Part shown: positions 19,104 to 26,470 of the stretch, piece by piece
How the letters are laid out: the number at the start of each line of letters is the position of its first letter
Numbering within the stretch: position 1 is the stretch's first letter
Notes under the pieces: generated by a model
Seen by the model: the letters and a program-made list of their open reading frames with translations, nothing else
Database searches by the model: none
What the model was told of the DNA's origin: nothing
NCBI RefSeq assembly: GCF_003584645.1
Contig: NZ_AP017928.1
Location: 5,345,501-5,409,500, forward strand
Direction of reading: 5' to 3'
DNA length: 64,000 bases
Origin: Methylocaldum marinum
GTDB taxonomy: Bacteria; Pseudomonadota; Gammaproteobacteria; Methylococcales; Methylococcaceae
Position numbers and translations under genes: made by a program

Positions 19104-19633
19104 CCCATACTCGGGATCTGCTCCTCCGGACCCTTGCCGGTCTCCGCCACCTGCTTCATGGCCTCGAACAGCTCTCGTTTCGCGTCCGGCGGGGCGGTTT
19201 CCTTTTTGCTGGCGTCCAGCCGCCCGCGGTACTGCAACTCCATGTCCTTGTTATAGCCGAAAAAGTCCGGCGTACAGACGGCCCCGTAAGCCTTGGCCAC
19301 TTGCTGGGTCTCGTCGTACAAGTAGGGGAAAGGATAGCCGAACTGCTCGGCAACGATTTTCATGTTTTCGAAGGAGTCTTCGGGGTAATCGGTCGGATCG
19401 TTGGACATGATCGCTACGGCGTTGATGCCGTGTTCCCGGAGTTCCTTGACGTCCCGAATGATGCGTTCCTGCACGGCCTTGACGTAGGGACAGTGATTGC
19501 AGATGAACATCACCAGAAGGCCATTCGGTCCCTTGCACTTTTCCAGAGTCCAGATTTGGCCGTCTAAGCCGGGCAGAGCGAAATCGATCGCCTTCTTGCC
19601 GAATTCACAAACCGGAGTTTCTGTGCGCGCCAT
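18974..19633 (-). CDS. Thioredoxin-like (AhpC/TSA type) protein running into pgk
   Basis: From the ATG at 19631-19633 (AAGGAT upstream) it gives 219 residues. The thioredoxin fold carries the redox pair C-N-H-C in FICNHCPYVKAV, followed by AVCTPDFFG with the cis-Pro region. This family normally ends near MGCSIKWRE, reached at about 19088. The last 43 or so residues, from the 8-C run onward, are out-of-frame translation of the pgk linker and N-terminus, so the true C-terminus is either shorter or part of a fusion. Reductant and substrate are unknown. Confidence 0.85.
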   Translation of the reverse strand: MARTETPVCEFGKKAIDFALPGLDGQIWTLEKCKGPNGLLVMFICNHCPYVKAVQERIIRDVKELREHGINAVAIMSNDPTDYPEDSFENMKIVAEQFGYPFPYLYDETQQVAKAYGAVCTPDFFGYNKDMELQYRGRLDASKKETAPPDAKRELFEAMKQVAETGKGPEEQIPSMGCSIKWREETAPPKKLPKPKNPVRRNLFPSSESPISTLPANAL

Positions 19634-19749
19634 GAGATCATCCTTCTTATTCGTTATAAGTGGAAATCGATGAAAATGGCTCAAATCATAACAAAGAAAT
19701 CGAATCGAGTCGTCCGGAGGTGCTACCACCCGGAATCTGTTTTTTTTGA

Positions 19750-21372
19750 TTAGAACCAGGCACCAACCAGAAGGAGTGCTCCCAGGGCGCCGGTAACGCC
19801 GGCGGCGGTCAGCGAGGCGGCGGAGCCGGACAGGACCGCAGCGCTGACCAGCAGGGCGCCGCCGGCGATTCCGGTCAGGGTGCGCCGCCGATTCTCCTTG
19901 ATTTCACGATGGATTTGCTCCAGTTCGCGCGACTGGAAAGTGATCGTCAGCTTTCCGGTCGCGGCGTTTTCCAGTGTTCGGTGTATCAACATCGGCATTT
20001 CGGGCCAGGATTCCGCCCATCCGGGCAGTTGCGACTGGATTTTTTTCAGGCCGGCCCTGGGGCCCATTTCGTCTTTGAACCAGTTTTCCAGAAACGGCTT
20101 GGCGGTCTGCCAGAGATCCAGTTCGGGGTAGAGGTCGCGGCCGAGTCCTTCGATGTTCAGCAGGGTTTTTTGAAGCAGCACCAGTTGCGGCTGTACTTCC
20201 ATGTCGAAGCGGCGGGCGACCTGGAACAGCCGCAGTAGTAAATGACCGTAGGAGATATCCTTCAACGGTTTTTCGAAAATCGGTTCGCTCACCGCCCTTA
20301 TGGCCGACTCGAATTCCTCGACGCGGGTGGTCTTGGGAATCCATCCCGATTCGATATGCATTTCCGCGACCCGGCGGTAGTCGCGGTTGAAAAAGGCCAG
20401 GAGATTCTCGGCGACGTAGCGCTTGTCTTCCCGGGAAATACTGCCGACGATGCCGAAGTCGACGGCGATGTACCGGGCGGGCGGCGCGACGAAAATATTG
20501 CCGGGATGCATGTCCGCATGGAAGAAGCTGTCGCGCAGCACCTGGGTAAAGAAGATCTCAACCCCTCGTTCCGCCAGGAGCTTGAAATCGACGCCTTCGC
20601 GCCGAAGGGTTTCCACCTCGCCGACCGGAATGCCGGATATGCGCTCCATGACCATGACCTGACGCCGCGTGTACGGCCAATAGACCTTGGGAATGTAAAG
20701 TATCTCGGAGTCCTCGAATCGGCGCCGCATTTCGGCGGCATTGGCCGCTTCGCGGACCAGGTCGAGTTCGTCCAGGATGGTCTTTTCGAATTCGGCGACG
20801 GCCTCGATGGGGCGAAGACGCCGGGCGTCGCTCCAGAAGCGCTGAGCAAGTGCTGCCAGTTCGTACAACAGGGCGATATCCGATCGGATCTGCTTGTCGA
20901 TGCCGGGCCGGAGCACCTTGACCACCACATCCTGGCCGTCATGCAGCCGCGCGGCGTGTACCTGTGCCACCGAGGCCGAGGCGAGCGGCGTTTCGTCGAA
21001 TTCGGCGAAAATTCGGGCGACCGGCTGTCCCAGCGTTTGTTCGATGATGGCCTTGGCCTCGTTGCCGGGGAATGCCGGCACGCGGTCCTGAAGCTTGATC
21101 AGTTCTTCGGCGATGTCGTCGGGCAGAAGGTCCCGGCGGGTGGACAGGGTCTGGCCGAATTTGACGAAAATCGGTCCCAGGTCCTCCAAGGTTCGGCGAA
21201 TTCGTTCGCCGCGCGGTGCTTCTTTCGAGCCTAGCCAATAATTCGGGGAAAGGGTGCCGACGAAGCGGATAGGGCGGAACAGGTGGGTGGCCAGTATCAG
21301 TTCGTCCAGTCCATGACGCACCAGCGTCCGTTGAATATGCAGCAAACGCCGGATCAGTTTCGGGCGGATCAC
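19750..21372 (-). CDS. ubiB: Ubiquinone biosynthesis ABC1-family protein UbiB
   Basis: 540 residues starting at GTG. It is an atypical protein-kinase-like (ADCK/COQ8) ATPase needed for ubiquinone synthesis. The signature KFGQTLSTRRDLLP (KxGQ motif) lies near residue 72. An invariant Lys in VVVKVLRPG, HADMHPGN and AVDFGIVG follow. The last 40 residues hold two membrane helices, typical of UbiB. It is the last gene of ubiE-ubiJ-ubiB; AGGA lies about 10 bases before the GTG. Confidence 0.95.
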   Translation of the reverse strand: MIRPKLIRRLLHIQRTLVRHGLDELILATHLFRPIRFVGTLSPNYWLGSKEAPRGERIRRTLEDLGPIFVKFGQTLSTRRDLLPDDIAEELIKLQDRVPAFPGNEAKAIIEQTLGQPVARIFAEFDETPLASASVAQVHAARLHDGQDVVVKVLRPGIDKQIRSDIALLYELAALAQRFWSDARRLRPIEAVAEFEKTILDELDLVREAANAAEMRRRFEDSEILYIPKVYWPYTRRQVMVMERISGIPVGEVETLRREGVDFKLLAERGVEIFFTQVLRDSFFHADMHPGNIFVAPPARYIAVDFGIVGSISREDKRYVAENLLAFFNRDYRRVAEMHIESGWIPKTTRVEEFESAIRAVSEPIFEKPLKDISYGHLLLRLFQVARRFDMEVQPQLVLLQKTLLNIEGLGRDLYPELDLWQTAKPFLENWFKDEMGPRAGLKKIQSQLPGWAESWPEMPMLIHRTLENAATGKLTITFQSRELEQIHREIKENRRRTLTGIAGGALLVSAAVLSGSAASLTAAGVTGALGALLLVGAWF

Positions 21373-21384
21373 GAAAGGGAATTC

Positions 21385-22041
21385 CTAGGCGGCGGATTCG
21401 GGGGACGTGGAATTGGCCTGCAGCGCCAGCCTAAGCCGCTCGACCCGGGCCTGGAGGCGATCGAAATCGGCGCGCAAGCGGTCGACCTCGGAATAAAAGG
21501 CGTCAGCCTCGAATTGAGTCGGCAATTCCCGACTTTCTTCCTGCCAATATTCCGCGACATCGAGTCTTAAGGTTTTCAGTGAATCCCGGGTCCAGCCGAA
21601 TCCCGAGCGGACCAGGTCCAGGCAGGTCGAGGCGAAGGCCCGGCCGGTATATTGAGCGAGGTGAAACTCCCAATCGATATCGAGCTTTTCGAACAACGCC
21701 TGGAAGCGGCGCGCCGTATCCATGTCGCCGTCGATTTCGACGACGCCGGCCGCGAGGAGGCGGCTGGCCGGTTCCCCGAGCCTCAGCCTGGCAAAGGCGG
21801 GGATCGAGCCGGTCAGCGTCACGTTCGGGCGGCCGCTGAAATCGCCGAGAATCTGCATATCCGATTCGGTCGGACAGAAAAAAATCGATGTCTCGAACGG
21901 AAGCACCCGCAGCTCTATGACCTTGCCCGCGATCGGAGTCAGCCATTTTCGACTGTTGGTATCGAGGCTCAAATAGTGCGCGACCGCGTGCTCCAGCGCC
22001 TCGGCCAGAACACCGGCCAACACCGGGTGACGCGCCGTCAC
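21385..22041 (-). CDS. ubiJ: Ubiquinone biosynthesis accessory factor UbiJ
   Basis: 218 residues from the GTG at 22039-22041, two bases after the ubiE stop; a longer in-frame reading would lie entirely within ubiE. An N-terminal SCP2-type sterol-carrier domain (LSGSIPAFARL-like segment LTGSIPAFARLRLG) binds the hydrophobic intermediates. The C-terminus is a predicted coiled coil (EVDRLRADFDRLQARVERLRLAL). UbiJ helps scaffold the soluble Ubi complex. Its position between ubiE and ubiB is diagnostic. Confidence 0.9.
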   Translation of the reverse strand: MTARHPVLAGVLAEALEHAVAHYLSLDTNSRKWLTPIAGKVIELRVLPFETSIFFCPTESDMQILGDFSGRPNVTLTGSIPAFARLRLGEPASRLLAAGVVEIDGDMDTARRFQALFEKLDIDWEFHLAQYTGRAFASTCLDLVRSGFGWTRDSLKTLRLDVAEYWQEESRELPTQFEADAFYSEVDRLRADFDRLQARVERLRLALQANSTSPESAA

Positions 22042-22043
22042 GG

Positions 22044-22793
22044 TCAGACCTTGTAGCCGCGGTGAACGGCCACCACACCGTGGGTCAGATTGAAATATTC
22101 GCAGCGCTCGAAGCCGGCTTCGAGCATCATCTGCTTGAGTTTTTCCTGATTGGGGTGCATCCGGATGGATTCGGCCAGGTATTTGTAGCTGTCCGCATCG
22201 TTGGCGATGAATTTGCCGAGCATCGGCAGGACCTTGAACGAGTAGAGATCGTAGGCTTTCTTGAAAAGGTCTCCCTGCGCTTCCGAGAATTCCAGGATGA
22301 TTGCCCGTCCGCCCGGTTTCAGAACGCGATGTATCGAGCGCAACGCTTCCTCCTTGTGGGTCACGTTGCGGAGACCGAAGGCGATGCAGACGCAATCGAA
22401 ATGATTGTCCGGGAACGGCAGTTTTTCGGCATCGATCTGCGCGTAGCCGACATTGTCGACGACGCCCTCGTCAATCAGCCGGTCGCGGCCCCGCTTAAGC
22501 ATCTCGGCATTGATGTCGGACAGAATGACCCGGCCGTTCGGGCCGACCCGCTTTTGGAACAGGGACGTCATGTCTCCGGTGCCGCCCGCCAAATCCAGAA
22601 CCTTTTCGCCGGCGCGCACATGGCTCAGCTGCAGGGCGATCCGTTTCCAAATCCGGTGAATACCCAGGGACATGAGGTCGTTCATGATGTCGTATTTGCC
22701 CGCGACCGAGTCGAACACGGCTTTGACCATCTTGGCCTTTTCGCTCGCGGGAACCTCACTGAAGCCGAAGTGGGTGGTTTTTTGATCGTTCAT
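22044..22793 (-). CDS. ubiE: Ubiquinone/menaquinone C-methyltransferase UbiE
   Basis: 249 residues. It is a class I SAM methyltransferase that C-methylates the quinone ring. Signatures are KYDIMNDLMSLGIHRIWK, LDLAGGTGDM (SAM-binding motif I), FGLRNVTHKEEAL and KPGGRAIILEFS. The start is ATG. It heads ubiE-ubiJ-ubiB, with a 65-bp gap from the DUF971 gene upstream. Confidence 0.96.
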   Translation of the reverse strand: MNDQKTTHFGFSEVPASEKAKMVKAVFDSVAGKYDIMNDLMSLGIHRIWKRIALQLSHVRAGEKVLDLAGGTGDMTSLFQKRVGPNGRVILSDINAEMLKRGRDRLIDEGVVDNVGYAQIDAEKLPFPDNHFDCVCIAFGLRNVTHKEEALRSIHRVLKPGGRAIILEFSEAQGDLFKKAYDLYSFKVLPMLGKFIANDADSYKYLAESIRMHPNQEKLKQMMLEAGFERCEYFNLTHGVVAVHRGYKV

Positions 22794-22858
22794 TCGTTCG
22801 TCAATGGCCGAATTGCTTTATCTTGGTGATCGCCTGGGCGAGAAGTTCGCTGGGCTCG

Positions 22859-23224
22859 TCAGGTCTCGGTTCGACGCACGTATCCCTCCCTTTCCAGTTT
22901 CCTTAAATATTCGTTCCAGAGCTCTGCCTGATGCACGCCGAGATTGTACAGTATCTCCCAAGTGTAGATGCCGCTATCGTGGCCGTCGCTGAAGCTGGGC
23001 GCAATGCCGTAATTGCCCACCGGCCGGATCTCGGTGATGGTGACGTCCTCTTTCCCGAGCTGCAGGATTTCCTGGCCCGGTCCGTGACCGCGAACCTCGG
23101 CGGAGGGCGAGTAAACCCTAAGATACTCGCAGGGCAGCTCGAACCTCGATCCGTCTTCGAACGCAATTTCGAGAATCCGCGATTTTTGGTGCAGCTTGAT
23201 GTCGGTGGGCAGCGGGATGGCCAT
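22859..23224 (-). CDS. DUF971 protein (gamma-butyrobetaine hydroxylase-like N-terminal domain)
   Basis: 121 residues from the ATG at 23222-23224. The small domain has FEDGSRFELPCEYLRVYSPSAEVRGHG and ends with the conserved VGNYGIAPSFSDGHDSGIYTW region. The same fold occurs at the N-terminus of gamma-butyrobetaine hydroxylase and in iron-sulfur-related proteins, but a stand-alone function is not established. It lies 14 bp after hslU, an arrangement common in beta- and gammaproteobacteria. Confidence 0.88.
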   Translation of the reverse strand: MAIPLPTDIKLHQKSRILEIAFEDGSRFELPCEYLRVYSPSAEVRGHGPGQEILQLGKEDVTITEIRPVGNYGIAPSFSDGHDSGIYTWEILYNLGVHQAELWNEYLRKLEREGYVRRTET

Positions 23225-23238
23225 GGTGGAATGCCCGG

Positions 23239-24564
23239 TCAAAGGATGTAGCGGCTCAGGTCTTCGTCCTGCGCCAGTTCGGACAAATAGCGGTCAACAT
23301 ATTCGGCATCGACGACCACGGATTTTCCGGCGTGGTCAGCCGCTTCGTAAGAGACCGTTTCCAGCAGCCGTTCCAGCACCGTATGCAGCCGGCGGGCGCC
23401 GATATTCTCGGTACGTTCGTTCACTTCCCAGCTGATTTCGGCGATACGGGCGATGCCGTCCTTGGTGAACTTCAGATCGACGCCTTCGGTGGCCAGCAGT
23501 GCGGCGTACTGTTCGGTCAGGGAACTGGCCGGTTCGGTCAGGATGCGGATGAAGTCTTCGACCGTCAGGGCGTTCAGCTCGACGCGAATCGGCAAGCGTC
23601 CCTGAAGTTCCGGAATCAGGTCGGAAGGTTTGGAAAGGTGGAACGCGCCGGAAGCGATGAACAAGATGTGGTCGGTTCGAACCATGCCGTATTTGGTGCT
23701 CACGGTCGAGCCTTCCACCAAAGGTAGCAGGTCCCGTTGCACGCCTTCGCGCGAAACGTCCGGGCCGCCGTACTCGCCACGCTTGCAGATCTTGTCGATT
23801 TCGTCGATGAATACGATGCCGTTCTGCTCCACCGCTTCCACGGCACGCAGCTTGATGTCCTCTTCGTTGATCATCTTGGCCGATTCTTCCTCGTGCAGGA
23901 GCTTGAGCGCGTCTTTGACCCGCAATTTCCGGGTGCGCATGCGTCCCGCGTGGAGATTCTGAAACAGGTTTTGGAGTTGGCTGCTCATTTCTTCCATGCC
24001 GGGCGGCGCCATGATTTCCACGCCGATCTGAGCGGCACTGACTTCGATTTCGATTTCCTTGTCGTCGAGTTCGCCGTTTCGGAGTTTTTGCCTGAATTTC
24101 TGGCGTGTCGCCGATTCCGGCCCCGCTTCTTCTCCACTCCAGCCCGAGGCGCCGGGCAGCAAAGCGCTCAGAATCCGTTCTTCGGCCGATTCTTCGGCAC
24201 GGGTTCGGACTTTCGCCATCTCGGTCTGGCGGGTCATTTTCACCGCGGCGTCGGCCAGATCGCGAACGATGGATTCCACGTCGCGCCCCACGTAGCCGAC
24301 TTCGGTGAACTTGGTCGCTTCCACTTTGATGAACGGTGCGTTGGCGAGTCGCGCCAGGCGCCGGGCAATTTCGGTCTTGCCGACGCCCGTCGGGCCGATC
24401 ATGAGAATGTTCTTGGGCGTGATCTCTTCGCGGAGAGCGGGTTCGATCTGCATTCGCCGCCAGCGGTTGCGCAAGGCTATCGCCACCGCGCGCTTGGCGG
24501 CGGCTTGACCGACGATGTGTTTGTCCAGTTCGTGGACGATTTCTCGAGGAGTCATATGCATCAT
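23239..24564 (-). CDS. hslU: HslU ATPase subunit of the HslVU protease
   Basis: 441 residues, family length. The AAA+ unfoldase has GPTGVGKTE (Walker A), the long I-domain, and IVFIDEIDKICKR (Walker B). It ends DLSRYIL, the C-terminal tail that docks into HslV. Starts at 24564, 24561 or 24555 are possible (MMHMTPREIV); the family usually begins MTPREIV, the last of these. It overlaps hslV by 4 bp. Confidence 0.96.
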   Translation of the reverse strand: MMHMTPREIVHELDKHIVGQAAAKRAVAIALRNRWRRMQIEPALREEITPKNILMIGPTGVGKTEIARRLARLANAPFIKVEATKFTEVGYVGRDVESIVRDLADAAVKMTRQTEMAKVRTRAEESAEERILSALLPGASGWSGEEAGPESATRQKFRQKLRNGELDDKEIEIEVSAAQIGVEIMAPPGMEEMSSQLQNLFQNLHAGRMRTRKLRVKDALKLLHEEESAKMINEEDIKLRAVEAVEQNGIVFIDEIDKICKRGEYGGPDVSREGVQRDLLPLVEGSTVSTKYGMVRTDHILFIASGAFHLSKPSDLIPELQGRLPIRVELNALTVEDFIRILTEPASSLTEQYAALLATEGVDLKFTKDGIARIAEISWEVNERTENIGARRLHTVLERLLETVSYEAADHAGKSVVVDAEYVDRYLSELAQDEDLSRYIL

Positions 24565-25124
24565 GGATGTTCGTGCAGTTCCCGTTGCATATCTAGTTCT
24601 TCGATGACCAGATTGCGGTTGGTGTATATGCAGATGTCGGCAGCAATTTGCAGCGACTTTTCGACGATGTCGACAGCGTCCAATTCGGAATTTTCCAGCA
24701 GGGCGCGTGCGGCCGCCTGCGCGAAGGGACCGCCGGAGCCGATGGCGATGAGGCCGTTTTCAGGTTCGATGACGTCGCCGTTGCCGGAAATGATCAACGA
24801 GGCTTTCGAATCGGCGACGGCGAGCAGTGCCTCGAGCCGGCGCAGCATTCGGTCGGTACGCCAGTCTTTCACTAATTCGACGGCCGCCTTGGTCAGGTTG
24901 CCGCGCTGTTTTTCCAATTGGCCTTCGAAGCGCTCAAATAAGGTAAATGCATCGGCTGTGGCGCCGGCGAAACCGGCCAGCACACGGCCGTGATAGAGTC
25001 GGCGGACCTTGCGGGCATTGCCTTTCATGACGGTGTTGCCCATGGTCACTTGGCCGTCGCCGCCGATGACCACTTTGTTGTCGCGGCGGACGGACACGAT
25101 GGTGGTGCCGTGAAATTGTTCCAC
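24561..25124 (-). CDS. hslV: HslV peptidase subunit of the HslVU protease
   Basis: 187 residues from a GTG at 25122-25124, giving the common N-terminus MEQFHGTTIVSVRR. The first Thr of TTIVSVRR is the nucleophile after processing. GGDGQVTMGN and AGFAGATADAFTL are family landmarks. A longer GTG start at 25160 is unlikely because a -10 hexamer lies in that stretch. With HslU it forms a proteasome-like heat-shock protease in the cytoplasm. Confidence 0.95.
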   Translation of the reverse strand: MEQFHGTTIVSVRRDNKVVIGGDGQVTMGNTVMKGNARKVRRLYHGRVLAGFAGATADAFTLFERFEGQLEKQRGNLTKAAVELVKDWRTDRMLRRLEALLAVADSKASLIISGNGDVIEPENGLIAIGSGGPFAQAAARALLENSELDAVDIVEKSLQIAADICIYTNRNLVIEELDMQRELHEHP

Positions 25125-25151
25125 TAACTTGCCTGCGTAGCTAAAAGTCGA

Positions 25152-25157
25152 ATTGTA
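25152..25157 (-). promoter_or_regulatory. Possible -10 box of the hslVU transcript
   Basis: Reads TACAAT on the minus strand, 28 bases before the GTG at 25124. A transcript starting 7-8 bases below it would exclude the upstream GTG at 25160. The -35 element is poor, and no clear sigma-32 pattern is seen. Confidence 0.35.
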
Positions 25158-25270
25158 CACTATCCGGCTCGCCGGAACTGCCGACGGGCTGGACCTTCGG
25201 TGTTTAGATTCTGCAAAGGTCGAAATCGTGCGCGATAATGTCCGACTATTTTTCGATTTCAGCGACGGTT

Positions 25271-26470
25271 ATGAGCCAGTTACCTTCGATACGTCTCAAG
25301 AAGAACGAGGAGCGACGCTTGCGCGGAGGCCATTCGTGGATTTTCAGCAACGAGGTGGACGTCTCGGCGACGCCGCTCAAGCCATTCGGGGCCGGTGAGC
25401 TGGCGATCGTGGAGAGCTGGCGCGGGCAAGCCCTGGGGGTCGCCTATGTTAATCCGGCGTCGCTGATCTGCGCCCGTCTCCTGACCCGTGATTTGCACGC
25501 CGGGATCGATCGGATTTTCTTCGAGCGGCGTCTGAGGCGCGCCCTGCAGTTGCGCGAGCGACTGTATTCCCGACCCTATTATCGGCTGGTTTATGGAGAG
25601 AGTGACGGCCTTCCGGGGGCGGTGGTCGATCGTTTCGGCGATGTGTTCGTGGTGCAGACGAATACGGCCGGCATGGAGACACTTCAGGGCCATCTGATCG
25701 CCGCACTCGAAACTTTAATCAGCCCACGTTCCATCGTACTGAAAAATACCTCCAGCCTGAGAGCCTTGGAAGGACTGGAAACTTATACGTCCGTCGTCCG
25801 GGGCGCTTTGGAGAGCCCGGTCGAAATCGAAGAAAACGGCGCGCGCTTCCTGGTGGATCCGGTCGGCGGCCAAAAGACCGGCTGGTTCTTCGATCATCGT
25901 GAAAGTCGGGCGGTATTGGCGAAACTTTCGAACGGTATACGCGTACTCGATCTTTTTTCTTATACCGGGGCGTGGGGGGTACAGGCCGCGCTCGGCGGAG
26001 CGGCATCGGTCGATTGCGTGGACGGCTCCGAAGCCGCCTTGCGGTTGGCGGAGGAGAATGGCGGCCTCAATGGCGTTGCGGACAAGATGCGGTTCGTCAA
26101 GGACGATGTGTTCGAGTTCCTGAAGCGTGCGAGAGAAGAGCGGCAGCGCTATGACGTGGTGGTGGTCGACCCGCCGGCCCTGATCAAGCGGAAGAAAGAT
26201 GTCGGGCAGGGCGTGGAGGCGTACCGGCGGCTGAATCAAGGCGCCATCCAGGTATTGGCGCCCGGCGGGATCCTGGTATCCGCTTCCTGCTCATTTCATT
26301 TGCAGCGGGAGAGCTTGCACGATCTATTGCGCGCCACCGGGAGGAGCATGGATCGCCATCTCGTTTTTTTCCGGCGCGGCGGGCAGGCCCCGGATCATCC
26401 CGTGCACCCCGCTATCCCGGAGACCGATTACCTGAAGACCTTTTTCTGCCATATCGGCGAGACTTTATGA
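25271..26470 (+). CDS. RlmI-like class I SAM-dependent rRNA methyltransferase
   Basis: 399 residues from the ATG at 25271, matching the family start (MSQLPSIRLKKNEERRL). An N-terminal PUA domain (GHSWIFSNEVD) binds RNA. The methyltransferase core has VLDLFSYTGAWGVQAAL (motif I), VVVVDPPALIKRKKD (motif IV) and LVSASCSFHL with the candidate catalytic Cys. E. coli RlmI makes m5C1962 of 23S rRNA; the same target is inferred. Its last 6 bp overlap tail-to-tail with the convergent membrane protein gene. Confidence 0.88.
   Translation: MSQLPSIRLKKNEERRLRGGHSWIFSNEVDVSATPLKPFGAGELAIVESWRGQALGVAYVNPASLICARLLTRDLHAGIDRIFFERRLRRALQLRERLYSRPYYRLVYGESDGLPGAVVDRFGDVFVVQTNTAGMETLQGHLIAALETLISPRSIVLKNTSSLRALEGLETYTSVVRGALESPVEIEENGARFLVDPVGGQKTGWFFDHRESRAVLAKLSNGIRVLDLFSYTGAWGVQAALGGAASVDCVDGSEAALRLAEENGGLNGVADKMRFVKDDVFEFLKRAREERQRYDVVVVDPPALIKRKKDVGQGVEAYRRLNQGAIQVLAPGGILVSASCSFHLQRESLHDLLRATGRSMDRHLVFFRRGGQAPDHPVHPAIPETDYLKTFFCHIGETL

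Noticed and set aside
17667..19256. A 529-codon plus-strand frame opposite pgk and the thioredoxin-like gene
   Set aside because: Antisense shadow of conserved genes; low-complexity product with no start signal.
23737..24993. A 418-codon plus-strand frame opposite hslU and hslV
   Set aside because: Phe/His-rich antisense translation of conserved genes.
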